DNA of 16,115 bases from Clostridia bacterium (GTDB lineage Bacteria; Bacillota; Clostridia; Christensenellales; CAG-138). The stretch is from assembly GCA_017435185.1 (NCBI GenBank), contig JAFSFN010000111.1, forward strand, positions 1-16,115, in the 5' to 3' direction. Positions 7,039 to 14,585 of this stretch are shown piece after piece. Numbering within the stretch: the first letter of the stretch is position 1; the number at the start of each line of letters is the position of its first letter. The translations under genes were made by a program, and so were the position numbers. Under the pieces are notes generated by a model. The model did not search any database. It was not told the origin of the DNA and saw only the letters and a list, made by a program, of their open reading frames with translations.

Positions 7039-7482
7039 ATGAAAAAATCAGTGATTTTTGTCATGATTACTGTATTGTCATTGAGCTTGTGCGCTTGTCT
7101 TGCAGACCCCGAGGTGCTCCTCGTTTTCTCTGAGGGCACGCTTGAAAAAATAGAATACGATGTAGTTCTAAAGGCTCATTTTACGCCGGATAATCTTTTG
7201 AGAAATCACGGTTTTGAGCAGTATATAAAATACTATTTCAAAGACGATAAGCTCATAGCTTGTGACCATGTGTATGAGTTTGAGACAGAAAAAGAAGCGC
7301 TTGACTGGAGAGAAAAGTACAGCTATGCGCTCGACAGAACGGAGGGCTGTTATGTTGACGGCAAATGCGTTGTAAAAAACGAGCTCTCACCACCGCTTTT
7401 GGGCAGAAGCTGTGAGGAGATAACCGACATAATCGAATACAGCTTCCATTATATAGATTCAGAAATAATACCGGCTTTGTAA
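7039..7482 (+). CDS. Small putative lipoprotein, unknown function
   Basis: A 147-residue protein with a classic lipoprotein signal: MKKS, a hydrophobic core (residues 5-17), then LCAC, where C20 is the likely lipid-modified cysteine (L at -3, A at -1) and C18 an alternative. The mature part (about 127 residues) would sit on the outer face of the membrane. It is mixed alpha/beta by composition, rich in Asp, Glu, Tyr and Lys, with two further cysteine sites (C114 region YVDGKC and RSCEE) besides one in LIACDHV. I recognise no family. The start ATG 7039 has a perfect AAAGGAGG site at 10 nt. The gene is monocistronic: it has its own promoter, and a terminator hairpin that contains its stop codon. 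It is divergent from the fusion gene and upstream of the S41 protease, so an envelope role is plausible. Confidence 0.8.
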   Translation: MKKSVIFVMITVLSLSLCACLADPEVLLVFSEGTLEKIEYDVVLKAHFTPDNLLRNHGFEQYIKYYFKDDKLIACDHVYEFETEKEALDWREKYSYALDRTEGCYVDGKCVVKNELSPPLLGRSCEEITDIIEYSFHYIDSEIIPAL

Positions 7483-7495
7483 CAGCCGGTTTTTT
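7470..7495 (+). terminator. Rho-independent terminator enclosing the lipoprotein stop codon
   Basis: The stem ACCGGCT (7470-7476) / AGCCGGT (7484-7490) is a perfect 7 bp with a 7-nt loop TTGTAAC that contains the TAA stop (7480-7482). It is followed directly by a run of T to 7495. The last codons of the gene therefore form the terminator. Confidence 0.88.
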
Positions 7496-7525
7496 GATGC
7501 CATAAAATTGTAACTTTTTGTTCGT

Positions 7526-7554
7526 TTGACGGTATCATGCAAAGTTGATAGAAT
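7526..7554 (+). promoter_or_regulatory. Sigma-A promoter of the S41 protease gene
   Basis: The -35 TTGACG (7526-7531) and -10 TAGAAT (7549-7554) have a 17-bp spacer and match 5 of 6 bases each. The leader from about 7561 is about 60 nt and ends in GGAGG (7611-7615), 7 nt before ATG 7623. Confidence 0.78.
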
Positions 7555-7622
7555 AAATATGTTTTTGCGGATAATATAATTATTTGAGAATTATTTGAGC
7601 CTAAAATATCGGAGGGCAGAAT

Positions 7623-8849
7623 ATGGATTCCAAACAAAGAAAAATACTCTACAGTGTGCTTGCTCTGCTCATAACAGTTTGTCTTACGGCAGGCGTTACA
7701 GTGCTTGCCGTCAATGCAAACAGATCAGACACGGTAACGCTTACTGCACAAGAATACTCAGAACTCTCAAAACTCTTTGTTCTTCAGGATATATTGGACA
7801 GCATTGATGAGAAATATTACGGTGAAGCGCCTTCGCGTGACGAGCTTATAGCCGATGCGGCAAAAGGCATGGTGAACGGTCTGGGTGATGAATATGCACA
7901 ATATTTTACTGCCCAAGAATATGAGGAGTTCATATCAAATCTCAACGGCGAATACAGCGGAATAGGCATGCTTGTAGCTCAGCCTGATGATGTGGGGTCT
8001 GCTGTGCTTGATGTGTATGAAGACAATGCGGCAGAAGCGGCAGGTGTGCAGATAGGCGACATAATAATTAAAGTCGATTCAAAAATAGTTGCGGGAATGG
8101 AACTTTCAGAACTTTCGGCGCTTATAAACGGAGAGATAGGCAGTTTTGTGAAACTGACACTGCTTCGCGGAGAAGAAACGATAGAAGTCGATGTTGAACG
8201 CACCAATATAAATATAAAGCGTGTACATTATTCTCTGTTTAAGGAACAAACGGGCTATATACGAATAGATATGTTCACCGGAAGCTGTGCCGAAGAATTT
8301 TCCGAAGCAATAAAGTATCTTACCGACAGAGGTATGCGTTCACTTGTAATAGATCTCAGGAATAACCCGGGCGGCTCATTGGATATCGTTGTTGATGTTG
8401 CCGATACGCTGCTGGGTGACTGCAGTATAGTGACGGTGGGCGGTAGCGATGCAGTAAAGAACGAAGAATACAGGGGCAATGGCAAGGGAGTAGAAGTACC
8501 CATTGCAGTTATAGTTAATGAAAATTCGGCTTCTGCAAGCGAAATACTTGCAGGTGCGGTCAAGGACAACCAAAAAGGTGCAATAGTCGGCATGAAAACA
8601 TTTGGAAAGGGAATCGTGCAGACTACATTCAAATTGGAATCCGACGGCTCATGGCTGAAAATGACTACTTCGGCATATTTTACGCCGAGCGGAGCAAATA
8701 TACACGGCGTAGGAATAGTTCCCGACATCGAAGTCGAACTTCCCGATTCGATGCAGGGGATAGCCATAAGCGAGCTTGAACAGGATGATGACGCCCAGCT
8801 CTGGGCAGCTTTGGACTATGTTCGCGAGCAGGCGGAAATTCAAGAATAA
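7623..8849 (+). CDS. S41-family carboxy-terminal processing protease (CtpA/CtpB type), membrane-anchored
   Basis: A 408-residue serine protease of family S41A. Residues 8-30 are a single N-terminal membrane segment with no obvious cleavage site, placing the enzyme on the outer face of the cytoplasmic membrane. A PDZ domain spans about 108-195 (SGIGMLV at 112-118; AAEAAGVQIGDIIIKVD at 136-152). The catalytic core follows: LVIDLRNNPGGSL (241-253), NENSASASEILAGAV (299-313) and GMKTFGKGIVQT (323-334). By alignment with the family the Ser/Lys dyad is S304 and K329, with E307 assisting, so the enzyme looks active. It ends VGIVPDIEV (363-371), the usual C-terminal strand, plus an acidic tail. CtpA/CtpB proteases trim or destroy envelope and signalling proteins from the C-terminus; the substrate here is unknown. 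The gene has its own promoter. No terminator is evident after it, but the next gene has a strong promoter. Confidence 0.93.
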   Translation: MDSKQRKILYSVLALLITVCLTAGVTVLAVNANRSDTVTLTAQEYSELSKLFVLQDILDSIDEKYYGEAPSRDELIADAAKGMVNGLGDEYAQYFTAQEYEEFISNLNGEYSGIGMLVAQPDDVGSAVLDVYEDNAAEAAGVQIGDIIIKVDSKIVAGMELSELSALINGEIGSFVKLTLLRGEETIEVDVERTNINIKRVHYSLFKEQTGYIRIDMFTGSCAEEFSEAIKYLTDRGMRSLVIDLRNNPGGSLDIVVDVADTLLGDCSIVTVGGSDAVKNEEYRGNGKGVEVPIAVIVNENSASASEILAGAVKDNQKGAIVGMKTFGKGIVQTTFKLESDGSWLKMTTSAYFTPSGANIHGVGIVPDIEVELPDSMQGIAISELEQDDDAQLWAALDYVREQAEIQE

Positions 8850-8896
8850 CAGGTGCAAAATAAGTCCTGACATAAATTGCATGCAGCTCAAATTTA

Positions 8897-8926
8897 TTGA
8901 CAAAAAGCCTTTTCAGGTCGTATAAT
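8897..8926 (+). promoter_or_regulatory. Strong sigma-A promoter of carD, both hexamers perfect
   Basis: The -35 TTGACA (8897-8902) and -10 TATAAT (8921-8926) both match the consensus exactly, with an 18-bp spacer. Transcription should start near 8933, leaving a leader of about 46 nt. Confidence 0.88.
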
Positions 8927-8932
8927 TACAAG

Positions 8933-8951
8933 CGGAGAGGTGTGCTCTCCG
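8933..8951 (+). promoter_or_regulatory. 5'-terminal hairpin in the carD leader
   Basis: CGGAGAG (8933-8939) pairs perfectly with CTCTCCG (8945-8951) across a 5-nt loop, starting almost exactly at the predicted transcription start. There is no following T-run, so it is not a terminator. A stem at the extreme 5' end of an mRNA typically slows decay by blocking 5'-end-dependent ribonucleases. The GGAGAGG in its left arm resembles a decoy Shine-Dalgarno sequence. Confidence 0.5.
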
Positions 8952-8964
8952 TGCGTATTTGCAG

Positions 8965-8981
8965 AAAAGGAGCAGGGCGTG
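8965..8981 (+). promoter_or_regulatory. Ribosome binding site and GTG start for carD
   Basis: AAAAGGAG (8965-8972) lies 6 nt before GTG 8979. Starting here gives MFNIGDQVCYPMHGVG, the normal N-terminus of the CarD family. The upstream GTG at 8940 lies inside the leader hairpin and has no such site. Confidence 0.85.
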
Positions 8982-9461
8982 TTTAATATCGGCGATCAAG
9001 TTTGTTATCCTATGCATGGTGTTGGGATAATAGAAGCAATCGAGGACAAGGTCGTTTTGGGTGAGCAGGCAAAATATTATGTACTGCGTTTTTTGGTAGG
9101 GCGCATGTCGGCAATGGTGCCTGTCGCTACGGCGGAAAAGGTTGGCCTGAGATATACAATAAATGCATCCGAATGCGAAAAAGTGCTCGAATTTCTGCAA
9201 GGTGATCCCTGTGAAGAAAGCGATAACTGGAATCAGCGTTATCGTGACAATTTTGAAAAGTTGCGCCGAGGCGATATTTACGATGTTGCTGATGTTGTAA
9301 AATGTCTCAGAAGCCGTGATTCCGACAAGGGTCTCAGCTCGGGAGAACGCAAAATGCTCATGACGGCAACGCAAGTGCTTTTTGCCGAACTGGCAGCGGC
9401 AAACGGCGCTGATTATAACGAATATAAAGCTAAATATGATAATAAGGTTGCAGCAAAATAA
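8979..9461 (+). CDS. carD: CarD/CdnL-family transcriptional regulator
   Basis: A 160-residue cytoplasmic protein. The N-terminal Tudor-like CarD_CdnL_TRCF domain (about 1-58) reads FNIGDQVCYPMHGVGIIEAIED, followed by YYVLRF; this domain binds the beta subunit of RNA polymerase. The C-terminal helical domain (about 75-150) has the family pattern WNQRYRDNFEKLRRGDIYDVADVV, LRSRDSDKGLSSGERKML and a final ELAAANG. In mycobacteria and others, CarD stabilises the promoter open complex, especially at rRNA promoters. A single Trp in the C-terminal domain (W88, in DNWNQRY) may correspond to the tryptophan that wedges into the -10 upstream edge in CarD, although placement is by eye. It precedes yacL by 44 nt and rpoB lies just beyond, putting the regulator next to its polymerase target. 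The promoter, with both hexamers perfect, suggests high constitutive expression. Confidence 0.92.
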   Translation: MFNIGDQVCYPMHGVGIIEAIEDKVVLGEQAKYYVLRFLVGRMSAMVPVATAEKVGLRYTINASECEKVLEFLQGDPCEESDNWNQRYRDNFEKLRRGDIYDVADVVKCLRSRDSDKGLSSGERKMLMTATQVLFAELAAANGADYNEYKAKYDNKVAAK

Positions 9462-9481
9462 GTTGCTGCAATCCGATTTTT
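9448..9481 (+). terminator. Hairpin around the carD stop codon, probable leaky terminator
   Basis: TTGCAGCAA (9448-9456) pairs perfectly with TTGCTGCAA (9463-9471). The 6-nt loop AATAAG contains the TAA stop (9459-9461). The T-run TTTTT (9477-9481) starts 5 nt after the stem instead of touching it, so termination is probably partial. That would lower yacL expression relative to carD, as no separate yacL promoter is obvious in the short gap. Confidence 0.55.
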
Positions 9482-9494
9482 GAATAAGATATGC

Positions 9495-9508
9495 GAGGTG
9501 GTAGCTTG
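9495..9508 (+). promoter_or_regulatory. Ribosome binding site and TTG start for yacL
   Basis: GAGGTGG (9495-9501) lies 4 nt before TTG 9506, giving MAKKVARCVITLLGAVL. ATG 9491 is in frame five codons earlier, but there is no Shine-Dalgarno sequence before it and the site above would fall inside the coding region. Confidence 0.65.
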
Positions 9509-10597
9509 GCAAAGAAGGTTGCCAGGTGCGTTATTACGCTCCTGGGTGCTGTTCTGGCGATGGCGATCGTTGACAGTACAAACACATTAGTAGTGAATAG
9601 CGGCTATAATGGCTTGGGGCAGGTTTTTCTGCCATGGGTTGTGATTCTGATTTATGTGCTTTCAGCAGTAATTTCGGGAATCATATTTTTTGTATTGGCA
9701 CCGGGTATAATAAACAATTCCTTAAAGATAATAGGCAAAATCGAAGCAAAACTCAAGGAAATGGCGCTTGCGGATATATTCTTTGCCGTTGTGGGCATGT
9801 GTATCGGTTTGGTTATTGCATATCTGCTCACCGGCATTACGCGCTCCATCGAGTTTGCACCGGTTCAACTCACGGTCAATATTGCGTTGTATCTGTCGCT
9901 TGGCTATATAGGCTGGATTATAGCGGTAAGACGCCGTGGTGAGATAAATGTGCCCTCGTTATTCAAGAGGGGCAAGGACAAGCAGGTGAAAGGCTCAAAG
10001 GCTGCACGTGCGAAAGTGCTTGACACATCCGCCATAATCGACGGACGCATAGTCGATGTATGCAAGACAGGCATAATCGAGGGAAGCATAATCGTTCCGT
10101 GCTTTGTCATTGATGAATTGCGCCATATTGCAGACAGTGCTGATGCGCTCAAACGCAACAGGGGAAGGCGTGGTCTTGACCTTGTCAAAGATATGCAGAA
10201 CAATCCCAAGATAAACATCAAGATAAGCGAAACGGACTATGATGACCTCAATGAGGTAGATGTAAAACTTATAAGGCTTGCTTCTGAGACAGACGGTGTA
10301 ATCATTACAAATGATTACAACCTCAACAAGGCCGCAGGTGTTCAGCGAGTGGCGGTTTTGAACATAAACGATCTTTCAAATGCCGTAAAGCCGGTAATGC
10401 TTGCAGGCGAAGAACTTGAAGTCGTAATAACAAAAGAAGGTAAGGAAGCTAATCAGGGCGTTGCTTACCTTGATGACGGAACAATGATAGTTGTCGAAGG
10501 CGGACGAAGCAGAGTGGGCGAAAAAACCAAAGTCACAGTGACAAGCGTTCTGCAGACCTCCGCAGGCAGAATGATATTTGCTAAAACAGACGAGTGA
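9506..10597 (+). CDS. yacL: YacL-type membrane PIN-TRAM domain protein
   Basis: A 363-residue protein. The N-terminal half has four hydrophobic segments at about residues 5-24, 40-66, 88-110 and 120-141, followed by a basic RRRGE/KRGKDKQVKGSK linker. A PIN nuclease domain covers about 169-292. Acidic residues that would form its metal site are D173 (VLDTSAIIDGR), E204 (VIDELRHI), D252 (VDVKL) and D270 (IITNDYNLNK), so the domain looks intact. A TRAM domain (about 298-359, EELEVVITKEGKE through TVTSVLQTSAGRMIFAK) should bind nucleic acid. YacL is widely conserved in Bacillota, where its membrane part is thought to tether the PIN-TRAM module; its substrate is not settled. The carD-yacL order is familiar in Bacillota, but there ispD usually follows, while rpoB follows here. 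The gene probably depends on read-through from carD. Confidence 0.92.
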   Translation: MAKKVARCVITLLGAVLAMAIVDSTNTLVVNSGYNGLGQVFLPWVVILIYVLSAVISGIIFFVLAPGIINNSLKIIGKIEAKLKEMALADIFFAVVGMCIGLVIAYLLTGITRSIEFAPVQLTVNIALYLSLGYIGWIIAVRRRGEINVPSLFKRGKDKQVKGSKAARAKVLDTSAIIDGRIVDVCKTGIIEGSIIVPCFVIDELRHIADSADALKRNRGRRGLDLVKDMQNNPKINIKISETDYDDLNEVDVKLIRLASETDGVIITNDYNLNKAAGVQRVAVLNINDLSNAVKPVMLAGEELEVVITKEGKEANQGVAYLDDGTMIVVEGGRSRVGEKTKVTVTSVLQTSAGRMIFAKTDE

Positions 10598-10657
10598 CTT
10601 TTTTTGGCGAAAGGGGCAGGAAAAGCAAAAAAGAAAAATTTAATTGTAAACTTTCCA

Positions 10658-10694
10658 TTGACATACTTGACAAGCAATGATATACTGCTTTAAT
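10658..10694 (+). promoter_or_regulatory. Two overlapping sigma-A promoters of rpoBC
   Basis: Promoter A is TTGACA (10658-10663), a 17-bp spacer and TATACT (10681-10686). Promoter B is a second perfect TTGACA (10667-10672), a 16-bp spacer and TTTAAT (10689-10694). The two are offset by 8-9 bp on the same face region, so they would compete for polymerase. A is the better match. Confidence 0.8.
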
Positions 10695-10843
10695 GCGTCA
10701 GCATGCTAATATGCGGCTAAATGGCGTCGTTTAATAGTAGTGTTGTTGCTTTGCCCGAGTATGTTTTTATTTGAAAGCAGCTTTTAGGGCAGGCAGAATA
10801 GGCAAAATAACCGAATAAGGAAAGTCAGTTAGGAGTGAGCGCG
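10693..10843 (+). promoter_or_regulatory. Long untranslated leader of rpoB
   Basis: About 150 nt lie between the predicted start of transcription and ATG 10844. The leader begins with the palindrome AGCATGCT (10700-10707), and later has TGCCC (10752-10756) that could pair with GGGCA (10787-10791) across a large loop. I cannot match it to a known riboswitch or ribosomal-protein leader, and there is no internal terminator. Regulation through this leader is a possibility, not shown. Confidence 0.4.
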
Positions 10844-13800
10844 ATGGTGCATGACGTCCAAGTAGGAAAGAAACAACGCAAAAGCTTTTCGAGAATAGAT
10901 GAAGTTCTCGACATGCCGGATCTGATTGAGGTTCAAAAGAATTCGTATCAGCGTTTTGTTACTGAGGATCTTAAAGAGGTACTCAACGACATTTCTCCGA
11001 TAGTCGATTATTCTGACAAGCTCGTTTTGGAGTTTGTAGACTATAATATCGACTTCGAACATCCTAAATATCCCGTGGAGGAGTGCAAGGAGCGTGATGT
11101 TAACTATTGTGCTCCCTTGCGTGTTACCGTTCGTCTTATAAATAAAGAAACGGGTGAAGTGAAAGAACAGCCGGTGTTCATGGGCGATTTCCCGCTCATG
11201 ACTGAGCAGGGTACTTTCATCATCAACGGTGCAGAGCGTGTTATTGTCAGCCAGCTTGTCCGTTCCCCCGGCGTATACTATTCAAAGACAATAGATAAAG
11301 TGGGCAAATCGTTGTTTGCGACTCAGGTCATCCCCAATCGTGGTGCATGGCTTGAATATGAAACAGACAGCAACGATATACTCTATGTAAAAATCGACAG
11401 ACAGCGCAAACTCTTCATCACAACGCTTCTTCGTGCTTTGGGCTATGGCACAAATGCAGAGATAATTGATATTCTCGGTGAAGATGAGCGCTTGCTTGCC
11501 ACACTCGAAAAAGATACAACCAAGTCCGTCGCAGACGGTCTTATCGAAATATACAAGCGTCAGCGTCCCGGCGAGCCTCCCACAGAGGACAGCGCAAGAA
11601 ATCTGCTCAATGCACTTTTCTTTGACAAGCGCTATGATCTCGCTCGTGTCGGCAGATATAAGTTCAATAAAAAGCTTTCAATAGCATCACGAATTGCGTC
11701 ACGCGTTGCTGCAGAGAATGTTATAGCTCCCGCAACAGGCGAATTGCTTGCTGCAGAGGGCGAAGTCATTTCTCGTGAAGCAGCTCTTGAAATCGAGAAC
11801 GCAGGCGTACGCAGCGTCATGATAAAAACCGAGGAAAAGGCAGTTAAGGTTTTGGGCAACTGGTTCGTTGACCCTGCGTGCTATCTTGCATATGCTCCTG
11901 AAGAAGCGGGTCTTAATGAGCATGTTCACTATCCCACATTCATGAGTGCACTTGAAGAGTGCAAGGACATGAGTGAGGAAGAACAGAAAGCATTCCTCAA
12001 GTCCCGTGTAAATGAACTCATTCCTCGTCATATAATCGTTGACGATATCTTGGCTTCCGTAAGCTATCTGCTCGGAATGAACTATGATATCGGCAAGACG
12101 GATGATATCGACCATTTGGGCAATAGAAGAATCAGAAGCGTTGGCGAATTGCTTCAGAATCAGATCCGTGTCGGTATGACAAGGCTCGAGCGTGTTGTTC
12201 GTGAGCGTATGTCTCTCCAGGATATGGAAACGGCAATGCCCAGCAACCTCATCAATATCCGTCCCGTAACAGCGGCTATAAAAGAGTTCTTCGGTTCATC
12301 ACAGCTTTCACAGTTCATGGACCAGACAAACCCGCTTTCAGAGCTCACTCATAAGCGCAGATTGTCAGCTTTGGGCCCCGGCGGTTTGAACCGCGAAAGA
12401 GCAACATTCGATGTTCGAGACGTTCACTTCTCGCACTACGGCCGTATGTGCCCGATAGAAACTCCCGAAGGTCCCAACATCGGTCTTATAAACTCGCTTT
12501 CAACATATGCGAGAATAAATAAATATGGCTTCATCGAAGCTCCGTATCGCAAGGTCGATTCTGAAAACAAGCGTATACTTGATGACATCGTTTACCTCAC
12601 GGCAGACGAAGAAGATGACTTCATCGTTGCTCAGGCAAATGAGCCTACGGTAACCGATGAAAACGGCAATGTATGGTTCGCAAAAGACCGTGTTGTTGCA
12701 CGTTTGCTCGACCAGATAATCGAAGTTAAGAATACCGAAGTTCATTATATGGACGTTTCGCCCAAGCAGCTTGTTTCAGTTGCTACGGCGATGATTCCCT
12801 TCCTTGAAAACGACGACGCTAACCGTGCGCTCATGGGCTCGAACATGCAGCGTCAGGCAGTACCGCTTCTCGTTCCTGAAGCTCCCGTTGTTGGAACAGG
12901 TATGGAATATAAGGCGGCTCACGACTCAGGTGTTGCTGTAATAGCACATGAGGACGGTGTCGTGAAGAGCGTTTCAGCTGATAAGATAGTCATAGAGAAC
13001 AATGACGGTGATCATGTTTACAGAATAATCAAGTTCAAACGTTCAAACCAGGGCACATGCATCAACCAGCGTCCCATCGTCGAAGTCGGCGAGAAAGTGA
13101 CAAAGGGTCAGGTAATTGCAGACGGTGCAAGCACAAGCAACGGAGAAATAGCGCTCGGCCGCAATATACTCATTGGCTTCATGACCTGGGAAGGCTATAA
13201 CTACGAGGACGCTGTTCTCATCAGTGAAAAACTCGTTAAAGAAGATGTATACACATCAATACATATAGAAGAACACGAAACCGAAGCAAGAGATACAAAG
13301 CTCGGCGAAGAAGAAATAACAAGAGATATTCCAAACGTCGGTGAAGATGCTCTTGCAAATCTCGACGAGCGCGGTATCATCAGAATCGGTGCAGAAGTAC
13401 GAAGCGGTGACATACTTGTCGGTAAGGTCACACCCAAGGGTGAAACAGAACTTACTGCAGAAGAAAGACTTTTGAGAGCCATATTCGGTGAAAAGGCTCG
13501 TGAGGTCAGAGATACATCACTGCGTGTTCCTCACGGTGAAGGCGGCGTCGTAGTTGATGTCAAGGTCTTTACTCGTGAAAATAAGGACGAACTTTCCCCC
13601 GGCGTAAATGAACTTGTTCGTGTATATATTGCTCAGAAGCGTAAGATTTCTGTCGGCGATAAGATGGCGGGTCGCCACGGTAATAAGGGTGTTATTTCAA
13701 GAATACTTCCCGAAGAGGATATGCCCTTCCTTCCCGACGGCACTCCCCTCCAGATTGTTTTGAATCCGTTGGGCGTTCCCTCCCGTATGAACATCGGTCA

Positions 13801-14560
13801 GATACTTGAACTCCACTTGGGTATGGCCGCAAAGAGCTTGGGATGGGATATCATCACTCCCGTATTCGACGGTGCTACCGAACAAGACATAAAAGACTTG
13901 CTTGTACAGGCAGGCAAGGATCCTGACGGTAAGACGGTATTGTATGACGGCAGAAGCGGCGAACCCTTTGAAAACAGAGTTTCCGTCGGCTATATGTACT
14001 ACCTCAAATTGCATCACCTTGTTGATGATAAGATCCATGCACGTTCAACAGGTCCGTACTCGCTCGTAACACAGCAGCCTTTGGGCGGTAAAGCTCAGTT
14101 CGGCGGCCAGCGTTTCGGTGAGATGGAAGTTTGGGCACTGGAAGCATATGGTGCAGCAAATACATTGCAGGAAATATTGACTGTAAAGAGCGACGATGTT
14201 GTCGGCCGTGTGAAGACCTACGAAGCCATCGTCAAGGGCGAGAATGTGCCTGAGTCGGGCGTTCCCGAATCATTCAAGGTTCTCATTAAGGAATTGCAGT
14301 CATTGGCACTTGATGTAAAGGTTCTGTCCGATACGCGTCAGGAAATACACATCGGTGAGATGATAGACGATGAAGACACAGTACCCATGGATGTAAATAT
14401 CGCCGGTACAGAGGATGCACCGGTTATACAGACAGGCGACGATGCATTTGAAGACTTCGATGATTTCGACTTCGGTGACGATGACGGTGAATTTGAAGAT
14501 ATGGATGCTGATATCGACCCCATGGACGGTTTCAGTGTCATAGACGGCGAGGAAGAATAA
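10844..14560 (+). CDS. rpoB: DNA-directed RNA polymerase subunit beta
   Basis: A complete 1238-residue beta subunit. The start is ATG 10844, with AGGAG (10831-10835) at 8 nt; the in-frame GTG 10835 overlaps that site. The N-terminus (KSFSRIDEVLDMPDLIEVQ) is typical of Bacillota. The rifampicin pocket begins at GSSQLSQFMDQ (residue 484 on) and continues NPLSELTHKRRLSALGPGG. The positions most often changed in resistant strains (D, H and S of FMDQ, THKRR and RLSAL) carry the sensitive residues. The catalytic-side segment KISVGDKMAGRHGNKG (934-949), with the two conserved lysines, and the beta'-contacting GGKAQFGGQRFGEMEVWALEAYGA block near the C-terminus are intact. After the core the protein carries an acidic tail of about 60 residues dense in Asp, Glu and Phe. 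rpoC follows 25 nt later. Codons are biased to C-ending forms (ATC, CTC, TTC, GAC), unlike the ATA-rich flanking genes, consistent with high expression. Confidence 0.98.
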   Translation: MVHDVQVGKKQRKSFSRIDEVLDMPDLIEVQKNSYQRFVTEDLKEVLNDISPIVDYSDKLVLEFVDYNIDFEHPKYPVEECKERDVNYCAPLRVTVRLINKETGEVKEQPVFMGDFPLMTEQGTFIINGAERVIVSQLVRSPGVYYSKTIDKVGKSLFATQVIPNRGAWLEYETDSNDILYVKIDRQRKLFITTLLRALGYGTNAEIIDILGEDERLLATLEKDTTKSVADGLIEIYKRQRPGEPPTEDSARNLLNALFFDKRYDLARVGRYKFNKKLSIASRIASRVAAENVIAPATGELLAAEGEVISREAALEIENAGVRSVMIKTEEKAVKVLGNWFVDPACYLAYAPEEAGLNEHVHYPTFMSALEECKDMSEEEQKAFLKSRVNELIPRHIIVDDILASVSYLLGMNYDIGKTDDIDHLGNRRIRSVGELLQNQIRVGMTRLERVVRERMSLQDMETAMPSNLINIRPVTAAIKEFFGSSQLSQFMDQTNPLSELTHKRRLSALGPGGLNRERATFDVRDVHFSHYGRMCPIETPEGPNIGLINSLSTYARINKYGFIEAPYRKVDSENKRILDDIVYLTADEEDDFIVAQANEPTVTDENGNVWFAKDRVVARLLDQIIEVKNTEVHYMDVSPKQLVSVATAMIPFLENDDANRALMGSNMQRQAVPLLVPEAPVVGTGMEYKAAHDSGVAVIAHEDGVVKSVSADKIVIENNDGDHVYRIIKFKRSNQGTCINQRPIVEVGEKVTKGQVIADGASTSNGEIALGRNILIGFMTWEGYNYEDAVLISEKLVKEDVYTSIHIEEHETEARDTKLGEEEITRDIPNVGEDALANLDERGIIRIGAEVRSGDILVGKVTPKGETELTAEERLLRAIFGEKAREVRDTSLRVPHGEGGVVVDVKVFTRENKDELSPGVNELVRVYIAQKRKISVGDKMAGRHGNKGVISRILPEEDMPFLPDGTPLQIVLNPLGVPSRMNIGQILELHLGMAAKSLGWDIITPVFDGATEQDIKDLLVQAGKDPDGKTVLYDGRSGEPFENRVSVGYMYYLKLHHLVDDKIHARSTGPYSLVTQQPLGGKAQFGGQRFGEMEVWALEAYGAANTLQEILTVKSDDVVGRVKTYEAIVKGENVPESGVPESFKVLIKELQSLALDVKVLSDTRQEIHIGEMIDDEDTVPMDVNIAGTEDAPVIQTGDDAFEDFDDFDFGDDDGEFEDMDADIDPMDGFSVIDGEEE

Positions 14561-14585
14561 GGGATACTTGAAGGGAGATAAATAA

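Noticed and set aside
10693..10843. Riboswitch or L10-type ribosomal protein leader before rpoB
   Set aside because: No conserved riboswitch core, T-box motif or terminator/antiterminator pair can be seen; the stems are short and separated by large loops.
11269..12400. Rifampicin-resistance substitution in RpoB
   Set aside because: The resistance region reads FMDQTNPLSELTHKRRLSALGPGG; the usual mutable Asp, His and Ser are the sensitive forms, and the Thr in DQTN is common in Bacillota.
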